Part shown: piece by piece, positions 20,401 through 32,300 of the stretch | Numbering within the stretch: position 1 is the stretch's first letter | Layout of the letters: each line of letters begins with the position of its first letter | Source of the DNA: Sternotherus odoratus | Lineage: Eukaryota > Chordata > Testudines > Kinosternidae | Assembly (NCBI GenBank): GCA_032164245.1 | Contig: JAVMKO010000001.1 | Coordinates: forward strand, 292,441,041-292,505,040 | DNA: 64,000 bases | Direction of reading: 5' to 3' | Made by a program: the position numbers and the translations under genes | The notes under the pieces: model-generated | Seen by the model: only the letters and a program-made list of their open reading frames with translations | What the model was told of the DNA's origin: nothing | The model's database searches: none

Positions 20401-21440
20401 ACAGACGGATGGGGGAAGGGAACCTAAGGATGCTCCAGTGGCATGTTAGAGTTATAAATCTAAGGCAAGAACACTAAATGGAGGGACACATTAAGGGAAG
20501 CCACTGATTGTAAATAAGCTATAACTGCAGCACCCTGACAGCTTCCTTCCATCCAGATTCATTATATTAATTAGGTTTTTAAGCAGATGCCTTACAGGAC
20601 ACAGGAAATATTTTAGGCAATAAGCAAAGTGATATCCAGATTTGAATTCTCAGCGACACAACCCTTAAAACATTAAATGAAGTATTTAGCAACCCAAAAA
20701 TACCTAAGCATATCTGAACAAATTAAATCTAATCTGCCATTCAACCAGATTCTAATTCCCAATGACTGTTTTAATAAATAACTGTCAGCAAAAGAAGAAA
20801 AAATAAATCCTCCAGCATGATGTAAGATGCAATCTATTAATAATACACTTCCCTGCTCACCTGTGATGGGAATGAAGATTTCCAGGCAACTGTCAGTCAC
20901 TTCTGCTGAAAGAAAATCTTCCAAATTTGACCTGCATGTAAATCAATGCAGTGCCATCTTCCCAGGTCTGCAAACAGCTAAAATGCCTTTGCTGCTGCTT
21001 CTACTCTGAATTTTTCCAAGATGGGGAAGAGTTAAAACAGACCACAGTCTTGTCAGTTTTCACTGCCACTATTCAATGTGTTGTAGGCAACTGTGAAACT
21101 GACAAAAATTATTTCACTGGTGTTATTGCTGGAGAAAGCTATAAGCAGCAAAGGCAGGCAATGGAGCTATTTGTTTAAGAGCCAATCAGAATGAAAGCTG
21201 ATGGAACAGAGTAGCAGAGAGTAAACACCCATGTGACAGTCAGAAAGCTGAGGTAGGAAATCAAGACCAGAAAAGATTATGTCAAACTAAACAAAGACAT
21301 TCAGATCCTGGGTTTCTAAGAAGCTGAAATGCAGGTATATCCTTTCTCAGTTTATATAAATTAATCCAGAAGTGGAAACCACCCACTAAAACATTACAAA
21401 ATGCCTGTCTTATAAAGTTCATCTGGAGAAGCTACAGAAA
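20401..21440. other. Single-copy-looking AT-rich DNA
   Basis: No gene or repeat is supported. The frames at 20673-20924 and 20951-21178 overlap on opposite strands without a recognisable domain. Confidence 0.45.
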
Positions 21441-21982
21441 GCAATTTTTAACATAACTATTGTTGCCTGTGCAAGAATTAGGTTGTTGGTCTGCTGAGAT
21501 CACCCACTGTATCATTGACCAATACTGTTTCCTTGTACTCCTTGTCTGTCTGTCACCATCCGTCATCTCTTCAGTTATAAACCTCAGTTGTAAGCTCTCT
21601 GTACAGCACCTTCCACAACAAGGCCCTGGCCTGTGACTAGGGCTTCTAGGAACTACAACGGGGTAGGCAACCTATGGCACGGGTGCCAAAGGCAGCACAC
21701 AAGCTGATTTTCAGTGACACTCGCACTGCTTGGGTCTTGGCCACTGGTCTGGGGGGCTCTGCATTTTAATTTAATTTTAAATGAAGCATCTTCAACATTT
21801 TAAAAACTTTATTTACTTTACATACAAAAATAGTTTAGTTATAGACTTATAGAAAGAGACCTTCTAAATGTTAAAATGTATTACTGGCATGCACAACCTT
21901 AAATTAGAGTGAATAAATGAAGACTCGGCACACCACTTCTGAAAGGTTGCTGACCTCTGTAATACAAATAAATAATAACCAT
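21441..21982 (+). mobile_element. L2/L3-type LINE 3' end, interrupted by a hAT MITE
   Basis: The sequence TTGTCTGTCTGTCACCATCC, ATAAACCTCAGTTGTAAGCTC, TGTACAGCACCTTCCACA and GGCCCTGGCCTGTGACTAGG follows the 3' UTR order of an old CR1/L2-like LINE. Its terminus TAATACAAATAAATAATAA appears only after 21960, on the far side of a hAT insertion (21659-21959). No coding part is present. Confidence 0.7.
21659..21959. mobile_element. hAT MITE inserted in a LINE tail
   Basis: The ends are CGGGGTAGGCAACCTATGGC (left) and GTTGCTGACCTCTG (right), inverted forms of the CAGGGGTAGGCAACC family. Flanks AACTACAA (21651-21658) and TAATACAA (21960-21967) agree at six of eight. A TTATAGAAAGAGACCTTCTAA-like central region is characteristic. 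The right flank is the terminus of the host LINE. Confidence 0.8.
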
Positions 21983-22034
21983 AGAAATGTAGAACCGGAA
22001 GGGTCGCTGAGGCAGGATTACGTATACCTCAAGT

Positions 22035-22940
22035 CAGTGATTCTCAACCTGCAGTCTGTGGGCCACTCGCAGACCAACCAGCAGACAGCTGTGGCCCATC
22101 TGACATATTTAGGATCATAACCAGGGCAAGACGGGAGGGGCACCTGCCCCCCAGCACACACCCAACAGGGACCTGTAAAAATGGGGTGGCACAGGTTGAG
22201 GCCCAGCATCAGCCACCCTGCCAGGATCAGATTCAGCAGCATCAGCAAGATGCCACGGTGCTCAGGACCCGCCTGCTAGACAGGATTGCAGGTCCAGTGA
22301 CCCCAGTTGAAGCAGACTCCCTGGCATTAGGATCGCAATGGTAAGCTGCATGGCTGAGCTACGTGCAGCCAAGGTAGAAGACCAGTGGGCGCAGGAAGGG
22401 AGGGTGCAGAGGATTGGGGAGGGAGGTGTAGCTGGTGCATGTAGAACAGACTCTAGGTAGGCAGCCAGGGAGCAGTCCCTGGATGGGGGACTAGATAATG
22501 TGGCACAATCCCTAGATGGTGGGGTTGAGTGATGGGGGGGGGGGGGGAGAGTCCTTGAGGGGCTGGGGAAGTTGATGGGGGGCAGTACCTAGGTGTGGGA
22601 CTGGCTGCTGGAGGGAGCAGTCACTGGGGGGGGGACAGGGGACATTCTGTCCTGGACAAGGCACCCTGCCTCTGCAGGGCAGGCACATGTACCACCCCAG
22701 TGTGTGTGGGGCGGGGTCTGGATGCTGAGGGGGACAGTCTCAGCAGGGTTAGGTGATGGGGAACCTTTCCACACTGTGTGAGGGGGGGGCAATCTGGGAA
22801 GGGGCTGGGTGCATGGGGGGCAGTCCATGTCTGAGAGGGGGAGGGCTTCTCATTTACAGGCAGGAGCTCAGCTGTGCCACCAGCAGCAGTGCAGAAGTGA
22901 GGGTGGCAATACACTATACCACACCACCCTTATGGTAAAT
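22035..22940. mobile_element. Truncated hAT element with GC-rich core
   Basis: The left end CAGTGATTCTCAACCTGCAG and CTGTGGGCCACTCGCAGACC match a common hAT terminus. A matching right terminus and duplication are not found before 22940, so it is truncated or composite. The centre (22120-22860) is a GC/purine-rich degenerate tandem array with phrases such as GGGGGCAGT and CCTAGGTGTGGGACTGG. The frames on both strands in 22589-22938 are products of this array. The segment ends with a TGAGGGTGGCAATAC-type phrase seen in other turtle repeats. Confidence 0.55.
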
Positions 22941-23192
22941 TAATTAATTTTAACAGTTAATGTTTTGACTTACGTTGCTAGTTTAAAATGTTCTTGGCAG
23001 ACATTTGCCAGTGTTGAAATGAAATGTACTATGTCAATCTGAATCATATTGCTCTCGTATAAGAAAAACTTTATTGTTTTTGTAGATTTACAGGTTTTGT
23101 AGATTTTGTGGAATGTATTTAACGATTATAAACTGATTTCTGTACAAGGCAAAAAATACAGGCAAGGCCCCTCTCATCCCTTGTGCTTACAA

Positions 23193-23226
<34 letters not shown>

Positions 23227-24279
23227 TAGGTGGCAATGGAGAAAATATTTTCATATGTTGATTAGTCTGTATTTTAAAATTATAATTAACTAATTACTTT
23301 CCTTAACTACTTTCTTTGACCTTTTAATGCTTTTTCTCCACTACAGTCCCCATCTCCTGGCTTCAGACCCATGACAGAGGAAAGATTTGGTCAGGAGAGG
23401 TGTGGCCAGAAGAGAGGAAAGGCAGTTATGAAGATCTAATGACACCTGCCGCCTTCCAATCAGTGAAAGAAGCTGGCAAGATTAGAGGAGCCATTTTGAA
23501 TTCTGAGGAGAATCAGAAGATTGTCTGGGTAGCAAGACTGGAGACCACTAGCCACATGCTTTGATATATGAAGAAGGAATAAAAAGAAATGGAAGGAATC
23601 CACTCCTCAAAATGCACAGGGGAGAGGCACAGGATCACGGGAACTAGAGAGAGTGTGAACTTAAGACAACTTTTTTTTGCACCACCACAATTTTTTCTTT
23701 TCTAAAAATATCTTTTGCCTGACTTCTCCTTGATCACACATTGATCCAGATGACACTGAGCTTTCCTGAGCCTTTATTTGTGGTGTAATACTCACTCTCT
23801 CTCTCTCCCTCTCTCATATACAGACAGACATAAAACAAAAGCTCATTCCCAAACTAAGATGAATATATAGTCTCCTCTCAGGCTGGTGCCAGTATATCCT
23901 TGGAACCTCAAAGCTGCTGTTAACAAACCATCTTATCCCAACTGTTCAGGCTCAAATGCATTGGGTGAAATACAACCTTGATGTAATCAGGTGCAATTAT
24001 AAAAGAACTGCACCTTCTCACACGAAGAGTAGAATTGCATCAATCTGAGAAGCAAGAGACCAGAGGCTACCCTACAAAGACAAATCTTCTGAAAAGTTCT
24101 GAAAGGATAAGTTCTTATCACACATGACCTCCAGAAGTCAGATTTCTTAGGGAAAACCCCAAAGACTTAACTTCTCCATTTAAGCAGAAGTAAGGAATAG
24201 CTAAGCTTTCCACAAAACCTCTTCCAAAAAACAAAGGAGAATGGAAGGATAAACAATAGTCATAATCAAGAAACAGAAG
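22941..24279. other. Unassigned DNA with an A29 tract
   Basis: An A tract (23197-23224) lies inside AT-rich DNA. A CT-rich tract occurs at about 23790-23815. I recognise no gene; the A run may mark an old retroposed sequence, but no parent is evident. Confidence 0.45.
23196..23225. repeat. Poly(A) tract
   Basis: Uninterrupted A run of about 29 bases followed by GATAGG. Confidence 0.9.
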
Positions 24280-24600
24280 GAAATCCTGAAAGATCAGAGA
24301 AACTGATCTAGACTGTTCTCAGTGGTACCAGATGACAAAACAAGGAGCAATGGTCTCAAGTTGCAGTGGGGAAGGTTTAAGTTGGCTGTTAGGAAAAACT
24401 TTTTCACTAAGAGGGTGGTGAAGCACTGGACTGGGTTACCTAGGGAGGTGGTAGAATCTCCTTCCTTAGAGGTTTTTAAGGTCAGGCTTGACAAAGTCCT
24501 GGCAGGAAAGATTTAGTTGGAGTTAGCCCTGCTTTGAGCCGGGGGTTGGACTAGATGACCTCCTGAGGTCCCTTCCAACCCTGATATTCTATGATTCCAT
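24280..24600 (+). pseudogene. CR1 LINE ORF2 C-terminus and 3' end
   Basis: The frame at 24322-24516 contains [38 protein letters not shown] and LDKVLAG. This is the C-terminal end of CR1 ORF2 after the reverse transcriptase. The 3' UTR follows with GACTAGATGACCTCCTGAGG and TATTCTATGATTCC, the CR1 terminus. It is short and 5'-truncated, but well preserved compared with other copies in the window. Confidence 0.9.
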
Positions 24601-24808
24601 GAAACCTGGGTTTCAAATGCTTCTGCTCAAAACCAAATCTAACATGCAAGGAACCATCCCCCATTTAACAGGCTCTCCAATGTAGGTCGAAGGGAAATGT
24701 GTTGCAGAGAGCAAGCCGTAAGATGTGCAATAATTAAAGAACAGCTGGCAACTGTGTTTAATATCTTGTTTCTCAATGTAGAATTAGATATGAAACAATG
24801 CTCTAAAT

Positions 24809-25598
24809 CAGGTGTGGGCAAACGTTCAAAATTGTGCGGAGGGCTGGGCAGGGAAGGCTGTGCCTCCCCAAATAGCCTGGCCCCACCCCCTGTCCAACCC
24901 ACTCCCACTTTCCACCCCCTGACCCATCCAACCCCCCCCCAAATCCTTGTCCTCTGACTGCCCCCTCCAGAGGACCCCCCACCCCAACCACTCCCCAGGG
25001 ACCCCACCCCCTATCTAACACCCCCCCCCCCCGCACCTTATCCCCTGACCACCCCCTTCTGAGAGCCCCCCATCCTAACTGCCTCCCCCAGGGACACCAC
25101 CCCCTACCCAACTCCCCCTGCTCTGTCCCGACTTCCCCAACCCCTGACAGACCCCCGGGACTCACATGCCCTATCCAAACCCCCCTCCATTCCCCGTCCC
25201 CTGACCCCTCCCCCCGCCAGAACCTCAGCCTCATCAAACAGCCCCCTGATCCCTATCTCCTGCTGATCATCCCCTGGGACTCCCTGCCCATTATCGAACC
25301 CCTCGGCACCCTTACCATGCCACTCAGAGCAGCATGTCTGGCAGGCAGGTGGCCTGCTGGGGCCAGCCGGCCTGCTGGGGCCAGCCATGCTGCCACACAG
25401 AAGCTCACAGCGCTGCCGGAGCCAGCCATGCTGCTGTAGCGTTGCCTAGGAGCAGCGGGCCAGAGCGCTGCCCGCGCAGTGCACTACAAGAGAGAGGAGA
25501 GATGCCAGGGGTAGCCTCCCCAGCTGGGAGCTCAGGGGCCAGGCAGGATGGGCCCACAGGCCGGATGTGGTCCGCAGGCCATAGTTTGCCCACTCCTG
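24809..25598. mobile_element. hAT element (790 bp) with perfect 8-bp duplication
   Basis: The ends are CAGGTGTGGGCAAAC (left) and GTTTGCCCACTCCTG (right), inverted copies with few differences. CTCTAAAT is duplicated perfectly at 24801-24808 and 25599-25606. The interior is a C-rich degenerate array (CCCCTGACC, CCCCTCC units) followed by CCAGCCGGCCTGCTGGGG repeats near 25350-25390. The right subterminal GGATGTGGTCCGCAGGCCAT is family-typical. The frames on both strands are products of the C-rich core. Confidence 0.9.
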
Positions 25599-25606
25599 CT
25601 CTAAAT

Positions 25607-26429
25607 GACAAATTCTTTGATTATATACTATCAGTAGATGTTGTTTCATACCTGGCTGTAGAATGAACTCTCTTTTTCAAAGAGACATGGAACTACTCCC
25701 AATTGTTTGCCTTTGTCACACAAGATTTAATCCATCCAGCAATGGTAGATTTGGAGACACTCTGGGGTCCTTTGTATGTGAGATGAAAAGGAAGAACAGG
25801 GAACCAGCAGTTTTAAATTACCGCATTCTAAAGCAAATAATTTTTTTTAGCGCTGTGGCGTCTAGACAGTGCTGATTTCTTTGTCTCTCAAAAGAGGGAT
25901 TAGGACAGAAATCTGGCAGTACTATTCCTTGTTTAATATGAAAGCTAGAAGACACTTTAGGCTAAAGATTTGGCACAATTCCAGTAACTATTTTATTGTG
26001 ATAGAACTGAAGAGAAGATCTTCTGAGACAGAAGAGTAAGAAAGATTTCTGCCTACCAGTCACAGCAATTAAGCAAGAGGTCTTGATGAAGAGGAAAATA
26101 TATTGGAGTGGAACCCAAAGGCTCAAAAAGCAGGAAAGAGTAATTTCAGGACTAGGTCAAAACTCCACAGGCGATTACCTGTCTAATTTGAGGCTTAATG
26201 CTATAGAAATCCTTAGAGAATCTGATCAGAGCGCTTCTCCTAATGCCATGGATGACTCCATAAAGCCTTTATTCCCAAGCACAGGCAAAGCAAACCTTTT
26301 TTTCAAATTGCTTGGGTCAGGTCTCAAGTGGTAAAAATGGCACTAACACAGAAGAAGAATACTTTTCTTCCCAACTAAGAGAAAAATACGATGTAACATA
26401 CCTACAGCATTTTGTAGGATAGTCTAGGA
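25607..26429. other. Unassigned single-copy-looking DNA
   Basis: No gene or clear repeat is supported. Confidence 0.4.
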
Positions 26430-26515
26430 TTAGCTGATCCTGTCTCAGCCAGCAGACTGGACTTGATGACTTCTCAATGGCACTTCCATCTCTACATTGC
26501 TATGATTCTATGCAA
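26430..26515 (+). mobile_element. Short CR1 3' tail
   Basis: The text AGACTGGACTTGATGACTTC, TTCCATCTCTACATTGCTAT and GATTCTATGC is a decayed CR1 3' terminus of under 100 bp. It is an extreme 5'-truncated insertion or the tail of an old SINE. Confidence 0.7.
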
Positions 26516-28028
26516 TATCTCAACTTCAAACAGCAAACTAACCTGCACTCAGGTTCTGGAAGAAAGGAAGAAGGGGTTTTATACAAGTTACCCTAACAAG
26601 AGGGCATTTCTTTTCTTTCAAGACCATTTTCCACCATAATCTGAACTTGTCTGCCTAGGCTCCCCTCCCTAGTTACTATAGTATCTGACCATATAATACC
26701 CTTGAAATTGAAAAATGGGCTGCTCATATTTGGAATTACAGAAAATATTTGTGTTAATCCACTAAGGGAATCTACATGTAAGACATGGGTCCAGTGAAAT
26801 CTCTGTTCATATCAGGAACTTCAGTGATTCATTTTAATGCACAGCTTCAAAACAAAACTAATTAATAAATTTAAGGTTTCTAGTACTGGGCAAGAAATGG
26901 GGAAGAGACAGATTGCAAGTAAGAGATGGTGACAGGAAATGTAAAACATTCACACTGTAGGGATAAGTCTCCAGAGGCTGTAGTCACTAAAAGACGACAA
27001 GTTTATGCACATATGAGCAGGTCTGTCATGTCATTCAGTAGAGGCCAATGGTGCATATACATAGATGGAAAAAAATACAGGTGTGTTATATAGGCTACCC
27101 TAGTAGACAATTTTATATTAATAAAGATTTAAACAAAAGCTTGCTTAATCTTTTGCTTTTGCCTAAAGCTGCAGTAGAAATGGTAATACCTTGTCTGGAA
27201 AATGACTTCTCCATCAAGGATTTTTTTCATGTGCAAAGAGAATGACAGTAAGAAATGATACAAAGTACTTAAAGGTAAACTGATATGTTTCTTAGCAGAA
27301 TCTGAATTCAGGCTCTAAGCATTGTGTGTCTTCTCCAACCTAATGATATCACTAATGTCCATAGCAGATCAGATCATGGAGTTGCATTCCTCACTCCATT
27401 TTAAGCATTAATGGTATTATCTGCTGTAGCAAGAGACCCAGAACTTTGGGAGCCTAAACTTAGCTCAGTTTTGGTAGATAAGTGAAGGATGACCAAAGTT
27501 CATATACTTATGTTTTTAAATGTGTTTGTAATTTAGCTTTATACATGTTCACTGTTAATATCTCAAAGCAATATAGTGCAAAGGAAATTTCAATTCCCCT
27601 TTAGGATTATTATATAGGGGTCACTTAATGTTTAGATTAGATGCGGCTCCAATCTATATAAAGCCCTCTGCAACCACGTCCCAAAAATGAACATTCTGAT
27701 TTCCAGCTGTACACAAACTGGAGTGTGATACACAAGGCTACTGATTTTCTCTGAAGGCTTGGTACTTCCTAAAGTTATTTATGTAATTTATCTATTCAAA
27801 TGTGTTTCCTGTATCTATTCTTGGGTCTAAGCTCATTACAAAAGCTATAGAACAGTGTTAATAAAATATTAAAGCAGGGCAAAAACAAGACTAAACCCAC
27901 AGATCATACAAGACCTCCTACATCATCTTCCCAATACACCTTGCACTCTTCATCAATCTATTTAAATGAACTAAATACGGGAAAAAAGTCTTGGAGATTA
28001 GTTCTCCCCATCTTTGTTAAATGTACTA
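26516..28028. other. Single-copy-looking AT-rich DNA
   Basis: No gene or repeat recognised. Short frames such as 27048-27245 lack any family resemblance. Confidence 0.45.
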
Positions 28029-28327
28029 CAGTAGACTCTCAATTATCCAGGATGATAGGGAAAAAATTAATCCTGGTTAATAAAATCCTGGATAATCACC
28101 ATCCATAGGAAACATGGGGAGGGAGGGTTGGTTCACCAGCCACTCTGCGCTGGGGGAACCGGGTGTTGGTTCACTGGCTGCCCTGTGCCCTGGTGGGGTT
28201 TTTTGTGTGTGTTGGGGCAGCAACAAAGCCAGAGCCAGCCCTGCGAGTTATGCATTTGTTTGTTTTTTGATGTCCTGGTTAATCCACATCCTGGTTAACC
28301 CAATCCTGGATAATCGAGAGTCTACTG
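28029..28327. mobile_element. Tigger-like MITE with CAGTAGACTCTCAATTATCC ends
   Basis: The left end CAGTAGACTCTCAATTATCC is matched by the right end GGATAATCGAGAGTCTACTG in inverted orientation, flanked by TA at 28027-28028 and 28328-28329. Repeated phrases ATCCTGGTTAAT and ATCCTGGATAAT lie just inside both ends. At 299 bp with no transposase it is non-autonomous. The 85-aa frame at 28114-28371 is chance. Confidence 0.9.
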
Positions 28328-28329
28328 TA

Positions 28330-28485
28330 TATGGCTTGCCATGCACTCAGGCCTACCTGCATTTTTTTTAAAGGGAAGAAAGAAAAATCATTAATTTTAG
28401 AATTTGTCCAAAAATATATTTAGAACAGGCATTAACCCTTTGAAAAGACATATACCGTCCAGTGTTTCCAACGCTCAAGATTTTA
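28330..28485. other. Unassigned DNA
   Basis: No feature is recognised between the MITE and the CR1 copy. Confidence 0.4.
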
Positions 28486-30364
28486 TCACAAGTCTTGAAA
28501 TATTTGGTGTTTTTCTTGAAGGCCCAGTTCCTGGAACCAAGTAATCGGGTGTATCCACAGAGGCACTACTGATAGCACCAGGTATGATCCTAAGCAGATC
28601 AGCAGTGACTGCAGAGCTCTGCAAGCTAGGGTGAAGAAGTCCAAGGTATAGGCTGCACTCTCATCCATCCTCCAAGTGGAGGATAAGGAACCACATGCAT
28701 CCCGCAGATGAATGCTTGGCTGCACAGATGATTTCAAATTGGAGGGCTTGCTGTTCTGGGATGGAAGTCTTCTGGGAAGAGATGGGGTCCACCTAACCAA
28801 GATGATGATGATCTTCGCACAATGACTCGCCACCCTAGTTAGGAGGGTTCAACTAGGTTCAAAGGGGACACGTGACAAAAGCATCCAGGTAAGCATAAAA
28901 AAGGGAGACCTTAACAGAGGGTTAGATGTTACAGGGGGGCATGGAAAACTACAATAGGATCATAGGAGTAAGGAGTGAAATCAGCGAGGGAATCTACTCA
29001 ACATCGTAGATATCTATACACAAATGTCCGGGGAAAACAGAAAGAACTGGAAGTACTAATACATAACCCAAATTGTGACTTAATTGGCATCACAAAGACT
29101 TGGATAAATCTCATGACTGGAATACTGGTATGGAGTATAACTTATTCAGAAAGGACAGGAAGGGAAAAAAGGGAGGCTGTGCTGCATTATACAATCAAGA
29201 ACATGTACACTTGTTCTGAGGTCCAGAAGGAGGCGAGAGGCAGACCAGACCAGGGAAAATGTGTGTGACATCAGGGTAGGTGTCCACCAAATCAGGAAGA
29301 AGAGGTACAGGAGGCATTTCTAGAACAAACAATAGAAATATCCAAAACTCAAGACCTGGCAAGTAATGGGAGACTAACGACCCCAAACATCTCTTGGAAA
29401 AGTTATACAGCAAAACATAAAATTTCCAATAAGTTCTTGGAATGTATTGGGGACAACTTCTTATATCAGAAAGTGGAGGAATTCACCAGGGAGAGAGCCA
29501 TTCTAGACATGATGCTCACCAACAAGGAGGAATTGATTGCAAAACTGAAGGTGGAAGGCAATTTGGGTGAAAGTTGTCATGAAATGATAGATTTCATGAT
29601 TTTAAGGAAAAGAAAGAGTGACAGCAACAGAATAAAGACAATGGACTTCAAAAAAGCAAACTTTAACAAACTCAGAGAACTGGTAGATAAAGTCCCATCA
29701 GAAGGAAATCTAAGAGAGAAAGTAGTTCAGAAGAGCTGACAGTTTCTCAATGAGACAGAATTAAAGGCACAACTGCAAACTATCTTGATGAGAAGATAGA
29801 AAAAATATTAAAACGCCAATACGGATCCATCAGGAGCTCTTTAATGACCTGAAAATCAAAAAGAATCCTACAAAAAGTGGAAACATGGACAAATTGATGA
29901 GTACAAAATTATAGCAGAAGCATGTAAGGTCAAAATCAGAAAGGTGAAGGCACAAAATGAATTACACCAAGCTAGGGACATAAAAGGTAATAAGAGGATT
30001 TCTTTAAATATATTAAGAGCAAGAGAAAGAAGGAGGAAAGGGATGGTCATCTACTTTGAGGGAAGGAGAGGTAACAACTGGTGGCATCAAGAAGGCTGAG
30101 GTGTTTAATGCCTATGTGCTTCAGTCTTCACTTTAATGGTGACTAGATACTCAACACAATTCATATTAACAACAAAGAGGAAGGAACACAAGTCAAAATA
30201 GGGAAAGAATAGGTTAAAGAATATTTAGATTCTTAGATGTATTTAAATCAGCAGGGCCTGATCAAATTCATCATAGGATACTTTAGGAACTAGAGGAAGC
30301 AATTTTGGAACCATTACCAATTACATTCGAGAACTCATGGAGGACAGGTGAGGTACCAGAGTAC
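28486..30364 (+). pseudogene. CR1 LINE (copy C): ORF1 end, endonuclease and start of reverse transcriptase
   Basis: On the plus strand, 28781-28798 reads DGVHLT. This is the C-terminal catalytic Asp/His block of the SGNH-type esterase found in CR1 ORF1 proteins. The ORF2 endonuclease starts at about 29007 with YLYTNVRGKQKELEVL, continues DLIGITKTWI (the IxIxETW block), and decays quickly. A further frame at 29437-29739 has FTRERAILDMMLTN and DFKKANFNKLRELVDKVP, from the endonuclease-reverse transcriptase linker. Text near 30255-30290 gives a decayed GPDQIHHR. Stops and frameshifts throughout. The minus-strand frame at 28486-28833 is a shadow. A MITE interrupts the copy after 30364. Confidence 0.8.
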
Positions 30365-31125
30365 AGAACTCCTCACTTAACATTGTAGTGATGTTCCTGA
30401 AAAATGTGACTAAGTGAAATGATGTTCAACGAATCCAATTTCCCCATAAGAATTACCTTAAATAGGGGAGGGGGGGTAGGTTCCAGGGAAATGTTTTTCA
30501 CCAAACGACTATTATATATATGTGTACACACACACACACACACACAGTATGAGTTTTAAACAATTTAATACTGGTACACAGTGATAATGCCTCTGAAGCT
30601 TGGTTGAGGTGGAGGAGTCAGAGGGTGGGATATTTCCCAGGGAATGCCTTACTGCTAAATGAACCAGCAATTTGCTGAGCCCTCAAGGGTTAACTCACAC
30701 ACTCTAGAATGCAACAGGAAAGGAGGGAGGGCAGAAACAAGTATCAAGAGTGGGGTCAGAAGTACACTGCTTTGTTAATTAGATCAGCAAGCCAGTAGCT
30801 CCCTCCGTCCTGTGTCCCCACTACTCTATGGAAGATGAGGGTAAGCAGGGTGCAGGAGGAGGGGGGAGGGAGACACTAACATTAGCCATCCTTTTCTTCT
30901 CCTCCCCCACCCCTCAGAAAGCAGGACTCTCAGGGAGCAGCTCCAAGGCAGAGGGCAGGAGCAGCACATTGCAGTGGGGGAAGGGACATATGAACTATGG
31001 GCAACTGAACTGCCAGCAATTGATAGCCTGCTGGACAGCTGACAACTTAGAAGGGAGCATTGCATAACTTTGAATGAGCATGTTCCCTAATTGATTAGCA
31101 ACATAACAATGAAACAATGTTAACC
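30365..31125. mobile_element. Mariner-type MITE inserted in CR1 copy C
   Basis: The left part ACAGAACTCCTCACTTAACA with TTCCCCATAAGAATTACC, and the right part ending ACAATGAAACAATGTTAACC, are not CR1. The ends are partly inverted (CTTAACATTG versus CAATGTTAA). CR1 copy C stops at GAGGTACCAGAGT and resumes at AGGGAATTAAAGACCAGTGA. The core holds a CA repeat (30527-30546) and GC-rich DNA with two overlapping 79-aa frames that are not genes. I recall this as a turtle mariner-derived repeat. Confidence 0.7.
30525..30546. repeat. (CA)n microsatellite
   Basis: A run of ACAC dinucleotides after TATATATATGTG, inside the mariner-type MITE. Confidence 0.9.
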
Positions 31126-31326
31126 AGGGAATTAAAGACCAGTGAGCCTAACTTCAATACCTGGAAAGATAATGGAACAAATTATTAAATTAATTTGTAA
31201 TAATCCTATTATCATCTAGATGCTAAGGAATAGCCAGAATGGAAATGTCAAGCAACAATCATGCAAAACCAACCCAATTTCCTTCTTTGACATGATTGCT
31301 GGTCTAATAGATGGGGGGAAGCAGTA
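31126..31326 (+). pseudogene. CR1 LINE (copy C): reverse transcriptase middle
   Basis: GACCAGTGAGCCTAACTTCA and ATAATGGAACAAATTATTAA encode the PVSLTS and EQIIK blocks. Then come a decayed NSQxGF and TNxISFFD (CAACCCAATTTCCTTCTTTG). A Penelope-like tail interrupts the copy at about 31327. Confidence 0.8.
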
Positions 31327-31510
31327 GATGGGTAACTATGTTTGTCTGTATCCACAAAATCAAGGAGGAGTCTGGTGGCACCTTAAAGACTAACAGATTT
31401 ATTTGGCTATAAGCGTTCATGGGTAAAACCCCCACTTCTTCAGGTGCATCGAGTGAAAATTACAGATACAGGCATAAAAATATATTGGGATATGAAGAGA
31501 AGGGATTTGC
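31327..31510 (-). mobile_element. Penelope-like 3' tail inserted in CR1 copy C
   Basis: The plus strand reads GTTTGTCTGTATCCACAAAA, then GGTGGCACCTTAAAGACTAA and CCCCCACTTCTTCAGGTGCA. These are the tail motifs of the Penelope family also seen at 10033 and 39093, but of a different subfamily (TTCTTCAGGTGCAT rather than TTAATCGGATGCAT). Only the tail is present. The orientation is inferred by comparison with the copy at 10033, whose coding part is on the minus strand. Confidence 0.75.
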
Positions 31511-32300
31511 AACTTGATAAATCAGGGAGTTGGTCTAAAATCAACAAGATGAAATTCAACAGAGACAAGAGCAAGGTACTACGCTTATGAAGGAAAAAAA
31601 ATCAAACGTGCAACTATAAAATGGGGAATACATGGCTAGGTGGTAGTGCTGCTTAAAAGGATCTGGGGATTACAGTGGATCATAAATGGAATACAAGGCA
31701 ACAATGTAATGCGGATAGAAAAAAAGGCTAATATAATTCTGGGGTGTATTAACAGGAACCTGGTATGTAAGACATGGGAGGTAATTGTCCTGCTCTACTC
31801 AGCACTGGTGAGGCCTCATCTGGAGTAATGTATTCAATTTCTGGCTGCCACACACCAAGAAACAGACAAATTGGAGAGAGTCCAGAGGAGAGCAGCAAAA
31901 ATTATAAGAGATGTAGCAAACCTGACCTATGAGAAGAGGTTGAAAAAACAAGACATAGTTAGTCTTGAGAAAAGAAGACTGAGTGGGACTGTTAAGGGAT
32001 GTTGTAAAGAGGACGGTGATCGATTGTTCTCTGTGTCCACTTAAGGTAGGACAACAAGTAATGGGCTTAATCTGCAGCAAGGACGATTTAGTTAGATATT
32101 AGGAAAAACTTTCTAATTAAGCTCTGGAATAGGCTTCCAAAGGAGGCTGTGGGATACTCATCATTGGAGGTTTTTAGGAACAAGTTAGACAAACTCTTGA
32201 CAGTGATAATCTAGGTTTACTTGATCCTGCTTTAGTTCAGGGGACTGGACTTGATGACCACCCGATGATCATTCCAGCCCTATATTTACTGATTCTACAA
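31511..32300 (+). pseudogene. CR1 LINE (copy C): ORF2 C-terminus and 3' end
   Basis: ATGAAATTCAACAGAGACAAG gives the MKFNxDK block. The frame at 31640-31828 has WIINGIQGNNVMRIEKKANIILG and VIVLLYSALVRPHLE, the CR1 C-terminal block. Then follow CTTAATCTGCAGCAAGG and GGACTTGATGACC near 32250, ending at about 32300. Together with 28486-30364 and 31126-31326 this makes one long CR1 copy of roughly 2.9 kb once the insertions are excluded. Confidence 0.85.
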
